This document shows positions 1 through 9,026 of a stretch of DNA of 64,000 nt, one piece after another (within the stretch, counting starts at the first letter, position 1; every line of letters starts with the position of its first letter). The notes below the pieces were generated by a model, which did not search any database, was not told the origin of the DNA, and saw nothing but the letters and a program-made list of their open reading frames with translations. The DNA is taken from NCBI GenBank assembly GCA_947425785.1, contig CANEAY010000003.1:62001-126000 (forward strand), written 5' to 3'. The stretch comes from an uncultured Pseudoflavonifractor sp. (GTDB lineage: Bacteria > Bacillota > Clostridia > Oscillospirales > Oscillospiraceae). The position numbers were made by a program, and so were the translations under genes.

Positions 1-1
1 C

Positions 2-1867
2 GCCGTATTTGAAATTTTGTCCAACGCCATCGACGAGGCCAAGGAGGGCCACGGCAGCCTCATCATTGTCAAGCGCTACCTGGACAAGTCCATTGAGGTG
101 GAGGACTTTGGCCGGGGCTGCCCGGTGGACTGGAACGAGGTGGAGCAGAAGTTCAACTGGGAGCTGGTGTTCTGCGAGCTGTACGCCGGCGGCAAGTACG
201 GCGGGGATGGGGATAACTACGAGTATTCCCTGGGCCTGAACGGCCTGGGCTCCTGCGCCACCCAGTACGCCAGTGAGTTCTTTGACGCCCTCATCCACCG
301 GGACGGCTTTGAGTACACCCTCCACTTCGAGAAGGGCGAGAACGTGGGGGGGCTGAAAAAGGAGCCCTGGAGCGGGAAGAAGACCGGCTCCAAGTTCCGC
401 TGGAAGCCCGACCTGGAGGTCTTTACCGACATCGACATCCCCCTGGAGTACTACGCCGACGTGATGAAGCGGCAGGCGGTGGTCAACGCCGGGGTCACCT
501 TCCGGCTCCAGAACGAGACCACCCCCGGCAAGTTCGAGACCTTCGACTTCCTCTACGAAAACGGCATTGAGGACTACGTGAAGGAGCTGGCGGGGGAGAA
601 CTCCCTCACCACCCCGGTGTTCTGGCAGGCCGAGCGTAAGGGCCGTGACCGGGAGGATAAGCCGGAGTATAAGGTGAAGCTGTCGGTTTCCTTCTGCTTC
701 TCCAACACGGTGAATATCATCGAATACTACCACAACTCCTCCTGGCTGGAGCACGGGGGAAGCCCGGAGAAGGCGGCCCGCTCCGCCTTCGTCTCCGCCA
801 TCGACGGCTACCTGCGCGCCCAGGGGAAGTACCAGAAAAACGAGAGCAAGATCACCTGGAACGACGTGGCCGACTGCCTGGTGATGGTGTCCAACAACTT
901 CTCCACCCAGACCTCCTACGAAAACCAGACCAAGAAGGCCATCAACAACAAGTTCGTCCAGGAGGCCATGACGGAGTTTTTGAAGGCCCAGATGGAGGTC
1001 TACTTCATCGAAAGCCCCTTTGACGCCCAAAAAATTGCCGAGCAGGTGCTCATCAACAAGAGAAGCCGGGAATCTGCCGAGAAGGCCCGGCTGAACATCA
1101 AGAAAAAGCTCACCGGCAGCATGGATCTGTCCAACCGGGTGCAGAAGTTCGTGGATTGCCGCACCAAGGATCCGGAGCGGCGGGAGCTCTACATCGTGGA
1201 GGGCGACTCGGCCCTGGGCAGCGTCAAGCTCTCCCGGGACGCGGAGTTCCAGGGCATCATGCCCGTCCGGGGCAAAATTTTGAACTGCCTGAAGGCGGAC
1301 TACGGCCGCATCTTCAAATCGGAAATTATCACCGACCTTTTGAAGGTGCTGGGCTGCGGCGTGGAGGTCAATGACAAAAAGGCCAAGGATCTGGCGGCCT
1401 TCGACCTGATGAACCTTCGCTGGAACAAGGTGGTCATCTGCACCGACGCCGACGTGGACGGCTACCAGATTCGCACCCTCATTTTGACCATGCTCTGGCG
1501 GCTCACCCCCACCCTTATCCGCCGGGGATATGTGTATATCGCGGAGTCGCCGCTCTATGAGATTACCTATAAGGAAAAGACCTGGTTCGCCTACTCCAAC
1601 AAGGAGAAGGACGACATCGTAAAGGAGATCGGGGCAGGGAAAAAGCCCACCATCCAGCGCTCCAAAGGCTTGGGCGAGAACGAGCCGGAGATGATGTGGC
1701 TGACCACCATGAACCCGGAGACCAGAAGGCTTATCAAGGTCATGCCCGAGGACATGGAGGCCACCGCCCAGATGTTCGACCTGCTGCTGGGAGACAACCT
1801 GCAGGGGCGAAAAGACCACATCGCCGAGAACGGCCACAAGTTCCTGGAGCTGGCAGACATCTCCTGA
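2..1867 (+). CDS. parE: Type IIA DNA topoisomerase B subunit (topo IV ParE-like / GyrB paralogue), 5' partial
   Basis: ATPase subunit of a type IIA topoisomerase that works with the A subunit encoded at 5258-7510. The reading frame is open from base 2, so the start and roughly the first 35-40 residues lie outside the window. The first visible residues (FEILSNAIDEA) are the Asn/Asp ATP-binding helix of the GHKL ATPase domain. The TOPRIM domain is clear from EGDSALG (near 1200) and DADVDG (near 1446), and the C-terminus has the RSKGLGE motif that precedes the tail. About 620 residues are visible, so the full protein is near the usual 640-650 and lacks the long insert of enteric GyrB. The choice of ParE over GyrB is tentative: the pair is not beside dnaA/recF here and the partner lacks an obvious GyrA box. 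Confidence 0.88.
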   Translation, partial: AVFEILSNAIDEAKEGHGSLIIVKRYLDKSIEVEDFGRGCPVDWNEVEQKFNWELVFCELYAGGKYGGDGDNYEYSLGLNGLGSCATQYASEFFDALIHRDGFEYTLHFEKGENVGGLKKEPWSGKKTGSKFRWKPDLEVFTDIDIPLEYYADVMKRQAVVNAGVTFRLQNETTPGKFETFDFLYENGIEDYVKELAGENSLTTPVFWQAERKGRDREDKPEYKVKLSVSFCFSNTVNIIEYYHNSSWLEHGGSPEKAARSAFVSAIDGYLRAQGKYQKNESKITWNDVADCLVMVSNNFSTQTSYENQTKKAINNKFVQEAMTEFLKAQMEVYFIESPFDAQKIAEQVLINKRSRESAEKARLNIKKKLTGSMDLSNRVQKFVDCRTKDPERRELYIVEGDSALGSVKLSRDAEFQGIMPVRGKILNCLKADYGRIFKSEIITDLLKVLGCGVEVNDKKAKDLAAFDLMNLRWNKVVICTDADVDGYQIRTLILTMLWRLTPTLIRRGYVYIAESPLYEITYKEKTWFAYSNKEKDDIVKEIGAGKKPTIQRSKGLGENEPEMMWLTTMNPETRRLIKVMPEDMEATAQMFDLLLGDNLQGRKDHIAENGHKFLELADIS

Positions 1868-1957
1868 ACATACAACAAAGGGTGCAGAAAGCGTACAACA
1901 ACTGGTGCAAAAGTGGGTAAAAATCGCGTTTTTTAAATCAAAAAGGAGGAATTTTGT

Positions 1958-4237
1958 ATGAAAAATCGCAGCCGTCTTTTATCCCTGCTCACCGCCGGGG
2001 CTCTGGCCCTGACCCTGACCGCCCCCGCCCTGGCGACGGAGGTGGACGACACCGCCCTGAAGGAGGCCATCGCCGAGGCCGAGGCTATCCTCCCCGTGGC
2101 GGAGGATGACGTCATCATCACCACCCTGCCGGAGCCCCTCCCCGCCGGTCTCAATGTGGAGGTGACGCAGGAGGACGAGTACGAGGTCTTCCTGGAGCAG
2201 TTCACCGCCCAGTACGCCCAGGAGCACCCGGAGGAGCAGGCTGCCTTCGACCCCCACGCCTATTGGCAGGAGAACTACAGTGAATACTGGGACAGCGAGG
2301 AAGAGTTCATTGAAGAGATGATCGAATGGGAAGGCTGGGAAAGCGCCGACCAGTTCGATCAGACCATGTGGGAGTCCTACGTGTCCGACAAGGCCAACCA
2401 GGCCTGGCAGGTCCAGGAGGTGGAGACCTACCGGGCCGCCCACCCCGGTGAGCTGGAGGCCCTGACCCAGGAGCAGCTGCTGGCCTGGCTGGGCTATACC
2501 GAGACCCTCACCCCCGCCCAGCAGTACATGGCGGAGTTCTCCTGGGCCGTGAAGACCGAGGAGGAGGTGCTGCCCTACCTGCTGTGGGACTACGTCAATG
2601 ACCGCAACTGGGTGGCGGAGACCCACGAGACCTTCCTCACTTACCAGGCCCAGTACCCTGACCAGTGGGCCGAATTTGACATTGAGACCTTTTTCAAAGA
2701 GGAGTTCGCCTGGAACGGTCAGACCAAGGAGGAGACCATGGCCTACCTCCACCTCCTCACTGAGGAGGAGTTCGTGGAGCGGATGTTCACAGACTATGTG
2801 GACTATTACCACTGGGAGTGGGATCGCGAGGAAGACGACTGGGGCGGCTGGGACGACGACCCGGACTATAACTACGGCAGCGACAAGCCCCTGCAGCTGG
2901 TGGTCAACGGCCAGGTGATGGAGGACGCCGTCCTCTCCGCCCAGGACGGCTGGTCTTACGCCGACCGCTCCACCCTCAACGCCGCCCTGGGCACCCACTA
3001 TGTGGACGAGGGGGAGATGATATCCATCCGCGCCGCCGCCGAGGCCGAGGGCTGGGACGTGGGCTGGAACGAGCACGAAAATGCCGTGTTCCTCATTGAT
3101 AAGGCCGCCGCCAAAGAGCGCATCCGGGAGAGCTTCACCGCCCTGGAGGAGATCCTGGACTGGTCCATGGAACACAACCGGCTGGAGCCGGGGAAGAGCT
3201 ACAAGACCACCGAGACCTGCGACATCACCTTCACCACCCTCAACAGCCTGGACGGGGACACCGACTACAAGCTGCGTGTGACTCTGGAGATGCTCCAGAA
3301 GGACAACACCCTGGAGCTGACGGTGAAAGTGAACGCCGCCGATGTACTGAAGCTCATCGGCGACGATATCCTGAAGCTGGCCGCCGATGAGATCCCCCAG
3401 CTCTCCCTCAGCGACCTGCCCACCCTGATGAAGGGCCTGGAGCTGAACGCCATCGCCGACCTGGGCAGCGGCAAGTTCTACTGGAACGTGCCTGTGCTCT
3501 CTGTCTTTGACGACACGGTGAAGCCCGACACCTGGTACGGCGCCGACTTCGGCATGGGGCTGGAGGAGCTTCTCCAGGAGGGCCTGGGCCTCGGCAGCGA
3601 GGAGCTGGTCAGCGGCCTTACCTCCTACCTGGCGGACTACATCTATGAGGAGCAGCTCCTCTCCAGCAGCGCCCGGTGGTGGAACTCCCCGGTGCTGGCC
3701 TGGGAGGAGTTCGACGACATGGTCTCCGTCCTTGACGCCGTCATGGGCCCCGACCGGGTGAGCAAGTCCGGCGGCACCCTGACCTGGAAGGTGGACACCG
3801 CCACCATGAACGGCCTCTTTGCCCAGATGAGCGGGACGGATGTCTCCCTCTTTAAGGATTACGAGCTGTCCTACGTTATGAGAAACGACGGCACCTTCTC
3901 CGCCGACATGAAGATGCGGCCCGACTTCGAGGGCATGATGAAGGGCTTATACGACAGCTACGACTATTACGGCAGCTCCATTTACAGCGTGGTGAGCATC
4001 CTCACCGGCCGGTTCATGGGCCTTCTTGACTTCCAGGTCACCGCCCACAGCGCCGGCAGCATGGACAAGGCCACCGGCACCATGGAGTACCACCAGAAAA
4101 ACGCCTTCAAGCTGAAGCTGGACACCGAGACCGACCGGGTGGAGACCAAGACCGCCCCCGCCCTGACGCCCCCGGAGGGAGCCGACGTTATCATGGTGGT
4201 GGAGCTGGGCACCGAGCTTCTCGCCGATTTTCTGTAA
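1958..4237 (+). CDS. Secreted acidic Trp/Glu-rich repeat protein with a copper-amine-oxidase-like stalk domain
   Basis: Exported 759-residue protein of unknown function. The start has an AAAGGAGG site at 1942-1949. A signal peptide (residues 1-27, ending APALA-T) is followed by a very acidic region rich in Trp, Glu and Tyr (about 79-288) that looks like three diverged tandem repeats of about 70 residues, each with a helix such as YQAQYPDQWAEFD and a later segment such as TEEEF.E.M...YV. Residues about 311-381 match the copper amine oxidase N-terminal-like (stalk) domain, with a VNG turn, IRAAAEAEGW and a final strand; in bacteria that fold is usually a surface adhesin or binding module, not an oxidase. 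The remaining 380 residues are unrecognised and predicted soluble. It sits between the two topoisomerase subunit genes, which is unusual. Confidence 0.8.
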   Translation: MKNRSRLLSLLTAGALALTLTAPALATEVDDTALKEAIAEAEAILPVAEDDVIITTLPEPLPAGLNVEVTQEDEYEVFLEQFTAQYAQEHPEEQAAFDPHAYWQENYSEYWDSEEEFIEEMIEWEGWESADQFDQTMWESYVSDKANQAWQVQEVETYRAAHPGELEALTQEQLLAWLGYTETLTPAQQYMAEFSWAVKTEEEVLPYLLWDYVNDRNWVAETHETFLTYQAQYPDQWAEFDIETFFKEEFAWNGQTKEETMAYLHLLTEEEFVERMFTDYVDYYHWEWDREEDDWGGWDDDPDYNYGSDKPLQLVVNGQVMEDAVLSAQDGWSYADRSTLNAALGTHYVDEGEMISIRAAAEAEGWDVGWNEHENAVFLIDKAAAKERIRESFTALEEILDWSMEHNRLEPGKSYKTTETCDITFTTLNSLDGDTDYKLRVTLEMLQKDNTLELTVKVNAADVLKLIGDDILKLAADEIPQLSLSDLPTLMKGLELNAIADLGSGKFYWNVPVLSVFDDTVKPDTWYGADFGMGLEELLQEGLGLGSEELVSGLTSYLADYIYEEQLLSSSARWWNSPVLAWEEFDDMVSVLDAVMGPDRVSKSGGTLTWKVDTATMNGLFAQMSGTDVSLFKDYELSYVMRNDGTFSADMKMRPDFEGMMKGLYDSYDYYGSSIYSVVSILTGRFMGLLDFQVTAHSAGSMDKATGTMEYHQKNAFKLKLDTETDRVETKTAPALTPPEGADVIMVVELGTELLADFL

Positions 4238-4368
4238 TTCGAAAGGCCCAAGACTTAACTTCATTTATAATAAAGTTTTGAAAGCGGGTGTATCTCTCCT
4301 TTCATTTTGACCTTGTAATATTAGTCTGCTTAAGACGCTATACTACCATGCTAAATTGACGAGCCCGG
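4238..4368 (+). other. AT-rich spacer before the HNH gene
   Basis: Short intergenic stretch whose base composition is visibly more AT-rich than the flanking genes. It marks the left edge of the AT-rich block that runs to about 5240. I see no convincing promoter, terminator or terminal repeat in it. Confidence 0.4.
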
Positions 4369-5223
4369 GTGATTGATAAACATATGCTAAATGATACTCT
4401 AAACGTTTTGATCTCCATTGGAATCTTTGGAATTATTCTTATTCTTCTTGTGACGCACATCAGAAATGCTAAAAGAATAAAAAAAGTTAGGAATACAAGC
4501 GTTCTATTGGAAGAATTGAATAAAACCAACGAAAAAACTCATTTTCATTGTTGCGAAACGAAGTATACACAAAGTAGGATGATGCTGTCAAAGCCAGCGT
4601 ATGACCGGTATAGCTGCGGCCATCTTCTTGATGATATTCTATTGGATGCCCAGCATTCATTCCACAAACTTCTTGCAAAGGTAAAAGAGAATCGAGAAAA
4701 ATATAATGATTACAAATCAGAAATAGATAAGTTAAAATCTACTATCACCGAAGAAGAAGCAAAGCGTTTAGGAGTTCCTTACCAAGGGTATCTTGAAATT
4801 GAGAAAGCATTGTTTGCAAAACAGCAGCTATCACCCACCGTGGATGTTACTTTGACCTGTATTGTAGAATATACCAGCCCGGCAGGGAGAAATCATTACA
4901 GTAAAAGTAATACATACTCTTATACCAATGTGATACAGCGGCTTTGCGCTTTGGAAGAAATATCGAAGCACAAAGAATCGGAAACATACAAGCGAAAAAT
5001 GGAGCGCGCCAAAATGACCCCAAAATTGCGATTTGCTGTGATAGAACGAGATGGCCGCCGTTGCCAAATTTGTGGAGCGCGGCAAGAAGATGGTGCAATA
5101 CTTCATGTAGACCATATTATTCCCGTGGCACGTGGAGGAAAAACAGAGATGAGCAACCTGTGGACATTGTGTGATATGTGTAATTTAGGAAAGGGCACTC
5201 AAATTTTGGAGAACGATGTATAA
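4369..5223 (+). CDS. Membrane-anchored HNH endonuclease family protein
   Basis: Predicted 284-residue protein with an N-terminal hydrophobic helix (about residues 8-29) and a C-terminal HNH nuclease domain. The HNH signature is complete: CQICG, then HVDHIIPVARGG, then N-LW-LC-MC--GKG, giving the two Cys pairs, the catalytic His-Asp-His and the Asn. The middle is charged and probably helical. GTG at 4369 gives the longest product and keeps the membrane helix; ATG at 4384 is an alternative, and neither has a strong ribosome site. Codon use and AT content differ sharply from both neighbours, which suggests recent acquisition. Role unknown: possibilities are a mobile-element nuclease, a defence protein or a toxin; no partner gene is visible. 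Confidence 0.75.
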   Translation: MIDKHMLNDTLNVLISIGIFGIILILLVTHIRNAKRIKKVRNTSVLLEELNKTNEKTHFHCCETKYTQSRMMLSKPAYDRYSCGHLLDDILLDAQHSFHKLLAKVKENREKYNDYKSEIDKLKSTITEEEAKRLGVPYQGYLEIEKALFAKQQLSPTVDVTLTCIVEYTSPAGRNHYSKSNTYSYTNVIQRLCALEEISKHKESETYKRKMERAKMTPKLRFAVIERDGRRCQICGARQEDGAILHVDHIIPVARGGKTEMSNLWTLCDMCNLGKGTQILENDV

Positions 5224-5257
5224 TATCATAACACCCAAAGGATAAGGACTGATACCC

Positions 5258-7510
5258 ATGCCTAAAAAGAAGGCCCCTGACGGGGTCAAACACCGCCCTG
5301 CCGACCCCAACGTCATGGGCCTGCGGGCCGAGGTGCTGGAACAGCCCATCACCCAGACCCTGGAGATCAACTACATGCCCTACGCCATGAGCGTCATCAT
5401 CTCCCGGGCCATCCCGGAGATCGACGGCTTCAAGCCCAGCCACCGGAAGCTTTTGTACACCATGTACAACATGAAGCTCCTCTCCGGCGGCCGCACCAAG
5501 TCGGCCAACATCGTGGGCCAGACCATGCGCCTGAACCCCCACGGCGACGCCGCCATCTACGACACCATGGTGCGTTTGAGCCGGGGCTACGGTGCCCTTC
5601 TGCACCCCTTCGTGGACTCCAAGGGCAACTTCGGCAAGGTCTACTCCAGAGACATGGCCTGGGCGGCCAGCCGGTACACCGAGGCCAAGCTGGACGGCAT
5701 CTGCCAGGAGCTGTTCCGGGACATCGACCAGGACACGGTGGATTTTGTGGACAACTACGACGGCTCCATGAAGGAGCCCTCCCTGCTGCCCACCACCTTC
5801 CCCAACGTGCTGGTCAGCGCCAACCAGGGCATCGCCGTGGGCATGGCCTCCAACCTGTGCGGCTTTAACCTCCACGAGGTGTGCCAGGCCGCCATCGCCT
5901 ATATGAAAGACCCCCAGTGCGACCTTCTGTCCATTTTGAAGGCCCCGGACTTCCCCACGGGGGGAGAGCTCCTCTACGACGGGAAGGTGATGGGGGATAT
6001 CTACGAGACCGGCCGGGGCTCCTTCCAGGTGCGGGCCAAGTGGCGGCACGTGAAGGAGGAGGGGGTCATCGAAATTTACGAGATCCCCTACACCACCACC
6101 GCCGAGGCCATCATGGACAAGGTCACCGAGCTTGTGAAGACGGGCAAGCTGAAAGAGATCGCCGACATGCGGGACGAGACCGACCTCAGCGGCCTGAAGC
6201 TCACCATTGACCTGAAGCGGGGCACCGACCCGGAGAAGCTGATGCAGAAGCTCTTCAAGTCCACCCCCCTCCAGGACTCCTTCTCCTGCAACTTCAACAT
6301 CCTCATCGCCGGGATGCCCCGGGTCATGGGGGTGCGGGAAATTTTGGAGGAGTGGACGGCCTGGCGTATCGAAGGGGTACGGCGGCGGACATACTTTATC
6401 CAGAAGAAAAAGAAGGATAAGCTCCACCTTTTGAAGGGCCTGAAAAAGATCCTGCTGGACATCGACAAGGCCATCAAGATCATCCGGGACACCGAGCTGG
6501 ACGCCGAGGTCATCCCCAACCTGATGATCGGCTTCGGCATCGACCAGATCCAGGCGGAGTATGTGGCGGACATCCGCCTGCGCAACATCAACAAGGAATA
6601 TATCCTCAAGCGGGTGGCGGAGACCGACGAGCTGGAAAAGGAGATCGCCGACCTCCAGGCCATTCTGGACGACCCCAAAAAGGTCAAGGGCATCATCGCC
6701 GGCGAGCTGAAGGAGGTCATGGGCAAATACCCCGCCCCCCGGCGCACCGACATCATCTACGAGTACCAGACCGCCGGAGTGGAGGAGCTGGAGGAGGACA
6801 TCCCCGACTACCCTGTCCACGTGTTCCTCTCCAAAGAGGGGTATCTCAAGAAGATCACCCCCGCCTCCCTGCGGATGTCCAGCGAGCAGAAGTACAAGGA
6901 GGGCGACCGGGAGTACCTGCGCTGGGACGCCAGCAACAGGGATGAGCTGCTGGTGTTCACCGACAAGCAGCAGTGCTACAAGACCCGGCTGGCCGACTTC
7001 GACGACGCCAAGGCCAGCGTACTGGGGGACTACCTGCCCACCAAGCTGGGGATGGATCCCGGGGAGAACGTGGCCTGGGCCTGCGTCACGGCGGACTATT
7101 CCGGGCACCTGCTGTTCTTCTTTGAAAACGGCAAGGCCGCCCGGGTGGAGCTGGCTGCCTACCAGACCCAGACCCGGCGCAAGCGGCTCACCGGGGCCTA
7201 CTCGGACAAGTCGCCCCTGGCGGCGGCGTGGCACCTGAAGGAAGATCTGGAGATGGCCCTCGTCTCCACCGAGGGCCGGTGCGTCATCTTCCACACCGCC
7301 GTTCTGGCCCCCAAGACCACCCGGAACACCCAGGGGGTCAACGTGATGACCCTCAAACCCAAGTACCGTTTGGAGAGCGCCACACCCCTGGCCTCCACCG
7401 CCATTCAGAACCAGGCCCGGTACCGGGCCCGCTCCCTGCCTGTGGCCGGCGCCCTTTTGAAGCCGGAGGATCGGGGCGAGGAGCAGATGTCTCTTTTGGA
7501 GGGACTGTAA
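5258..7510 (+). CDS. parC: Type IIA DNA topoisomerase A subunit (topo IV ParC-like / GyrA paralogue)
   Basis: DNA-breaking subunit, 750 residues, partner of the gene at the left edge. The winged-helix/tower part has SRAIPEIDGFKPSHRK near residues 49-64 and the catalytic tyrosine Tyr140 in AASRYTEAKL. The quinolone-resistance region reads NPHGDAAIYDTM at 93-104: Asp102 matches E. coli GyrA Asp87, but the position of Ser83 is Ala98. The C-terminal domain from about residue 510 shows beta-pinwheel-like segments, yet no clear QRRGGKG GyrA box, which favours a topo IV-like enzyme. An AAGGA element near 5238-5246 precedes ATG 5258. The B-subunit gene is about 3.4 kb upstream instead of adjacent. 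Confidence 0.9.
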   Translation: MPKKKAPDGVKHRPADPNVMGLRAEVLEQPITQTLEINYMPYAMSVIISRAIPEIDGFKPSHRKLLYTMYNMKLLSGGRTKSANIVGQTMRLNPHGDAAIYDTMVRLSRGYGALLHPFVDSKGNFGKVYSRDMAWAASRYTEAKLDGICQELFRDIDQDTVDFVDNYDGSMKEPSLLPTTFPNVLVSANQGIAVGMASNLCGFNLHEVCQAAIAYMKDPQCDLLSILKAPDFPTGGELLYDGKVMGDIYETGRGSFQVRAKWRHVKEEGVIEIYEIPYTTTAEAIMDKVTELVKTGKLKEIADMRDETDLSGLKLTIDLKRGTDPEKLMQKLFKSTPLQDSFSCNFNILIAGMPRVMGVREILEEWTAWRIEGVRRRTYFIQKKKKDKLHLLKGLKKILLDIDKAIKIIRDTELDAEVIPNLMIGFGIDQIQAEYVADIRLRNINKEYILKRVAETDELEKEIADLQAILDDPKKVKGIIAGELKEVMGKYPAPRRTDIIYEYQTAGVEELEEDIPDYPVHVFLSKEGYLKKITPASLRMSSEQKYKEGDREYLRWDASNRDELLVFTDKQQCYKTRLADFDDAKASVLGDYLPTKLGMDPGENVAWACVTADYSGHLLFFFENGKAARVELAAYQTQTRRKRLTGAYSDKSPLAAAWHLKEDLEMALVSTEGRCVIFHTAVLAPKTTRNTQGVNVMTLKPKYRLESATPLASTAIQNQARYRARSLPVAGALLKPEDRGEEQMSLLEGL

Positions 7511-8380
7511 ATGAAACGCACGCCCAAAGTTCTGGTCAAAAATTATCTTCTCATCCTGCTGGGGTCTTTTCTCTACGCCCTGGCCTTCGACTGGGGCTTT
7601 GAACCCAACGGCATTGCCTTTGGCGGCGTGACCGGTCTGGCCCAGATCGTCAACTTCTTTATTCCTGCCGCACCCATCGGCACTGTTGTCCTCTGCCTCA
7701 ATGTGCCCATCTTCCTGGTGGGCGGGCGGGTGCTGGGAGGGCATCTGCTGGTGTCCTCCCTGGTGGCCACCGCCCTCTCCTCTGTGTTTATCGACGCCAT
7801 CAACGCCGTTTTCATCTTCCCGCCCATGGCGGAGCCGCTGCTGGCCTGCGTTTTCGGCGGAGCCCTGCTGGGGCTGGGGCTGGGGCTCATCTTTCAGCAG
7901 GGGGCCACCACCGGCGGCACTGATATTCTGGCCCGGCTGGCTCAGTCCAAAATGGCCTGGCTGCCTATGGGAAAGGTGCTCATGGTCATCGACCTGATGG
8001 TCATTTTGATGGTGGCCGCCGTCTTTCGCAGTCTGGAAAGCGCCCTCTACGGCATTGTGGCACTTTATGTGTCCACCATGGTGATGGACTGGGTGCTCTA
8101 CGGCATGGACACCTCCAAGGTGGCCTATATCATCTCCGACAAGCCGGAGGAGATCGCCCGGGTCATTATGGACGAGATGGAGCGGACGGTGACCTATCTC
8201 CAGGGGGAGGGCGGCTATCTGGGCCAGCCCAAGCGGGTGATCCTATGCGCCTTCAAGCAGCGGGAGATCGTCACCGTCAAGGAGACGGTGCGCCAGGCCG
8301 ACCCCACCGCCTTTATGATCGTCACCTCCGCCCACGAGGTGCTGGGCGAGGGGTTCCACAGCTATCACCAGGATGTTTAG
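7511..8380 (+). CDS. YitT family membrane protein (DUF161 + DUF2179)
   Basis: Integral membrane protein of 289 residues that starts directly after the stop of the topoisomerase A gene, so the two are probably co-translated. Five to six hydrophobic segments fill residues 10-195, including the family hallmark FEPNGIAFGGVTGLAQI near 30-46 and QQGATTGGTDILA near 132-144. The last 85 residues form the soluble DUF2179 domain (ISDKPEEIAR..., HEVLGEGF). The family is widespread in Firmicutes and of uncertain transport function. A second family member is at 60115-60987. Confidence 0.88.
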   Translation: MKRTPKVLVKNYLLILLGSFLYALAFDWGFEPNGIAFGGVTGLAQIVNFFIPAAPIGTVVLCLNVPIFLVGGRVLGGHLLVSSLVATALSSVFIDAINAVFIFPPMAEPLLACVFGGALLGLGLGLIFQQGATTGGTDILARLAQSKMAWLPMGKVLMVIDLMVILMVAAVFRSLESALYGIVALYVSTMVMDWVLYGMDTSKVAYIISDKPEEIARVIMDEMERTVTYLQGEGGYLGQPKRVILCAFKQREIVTVKETVRQADPTAFMIVTSAHEVLGEGFHSYHQDV

Positions 8381-8395
8381 AAGGGGGGCTTTTCC

Positions 8396-8992
8396 ATGCC
8401 TGATTGGGAGAAACTGACCGAAAATCTGACGAAGCACGGCTTCACCGTTCACCGCTTTGCCGCCGCGAAGGAGGCGGCGGCCTTCATAGACGGGCACATC
8501 GACGGCAAGACCGTGGCCCTCGGCGGCTCCGTGACCCTGCGGGAGCTGGGTCTGGACAAGCTGCTGGGGGTACATAACACCCTCTACGACCCCTGGACCC
8601 AGGGCAACGGCGTGGGCGATATCTCCGCCGCCACCCAGGTCTACCTGACCTCCGTCAACGGCCTGGCGGAGACGGGGGAGCTCATCAACATCGACGGCCA
8701 CGGCAACCGGGTAGCCTCCACCATTTACGGCCATGAGGAGGTCTGGTTCGTGGTGGGGGTCAACAAGATCGCCCCCGACCTTGAGAAGGCCCTGTGGCGG
8801 GCGCGGAACATCGCCTCCCCCAAGAACGCCCAGCGGCTGGGGAAAAAGACCCCCTGCGCCGCGAAAGGCGACAAGTGCTATGACTGCGACAGCCCGGAGC
8901 GCATCTGCCGGGTGGTCTCCACCCATCTGCGCAAGCCCACCGCCATCCCCACCGCCTATGTGATCCTGGTGGAAGAGGAGCTTGGTTATTAA
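8396..8992 (+). CDS. LUD-domain protein (LutC/YkgG family, lactate utilisation-like)
   Basis: Cytosolic protein of 198 residues of the LUD fold, the family of LutC/YkgG. The core includes GKTVALGGSVTLRELGL near 37-53, ending in GHGNRVAST and a VVGVNKI strand. It carries a Cys-rich stretch (CAAKGDKCYDCDSPERIC) near residues 158-175, typical of the stand-alone clostridial LUD proteins and possibly a metal or Fe-S site. No lutA or lutB iron-sulfur partner is adjacent, so a lactate role is not shown here. A GAAGGGGGG stretch at about 8380-8388 serves as the ribosome site. It lies 15 bases after the YitT gene. Confidence 0.82.
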   Translation: MPDWEKLTENLTKHGFTVHRFAAAKEAAAFIDGHIDGKTVALGGSVTLRELGLDKLLGVHNTLYDPWTQGNGVGDISAATQVYLTSVNGLAETGELINIDGHGNRVASTIYGHEEVWFVVGVNKIAPDLEKALWRARNIASPKNAQRLGKKTPCAAKGDKCYDCDSPERICRVVSTHLRKPTAIPTAYVILVEEELGY

Positions 8993-9026
8993 CGGCAATA
9001 CACCCTTGGAAGGGAGGCTTGGACAC

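Noticed and set aside
5117-7744. A long open frame on the minus strand across the topoisomerase A gene
   Set aside because: It is rich in Gly, Val, His and Leu as expected from reading GC-rich codons backwards, has no ribosome site or motif, and lies opposite an unmistakable gene.
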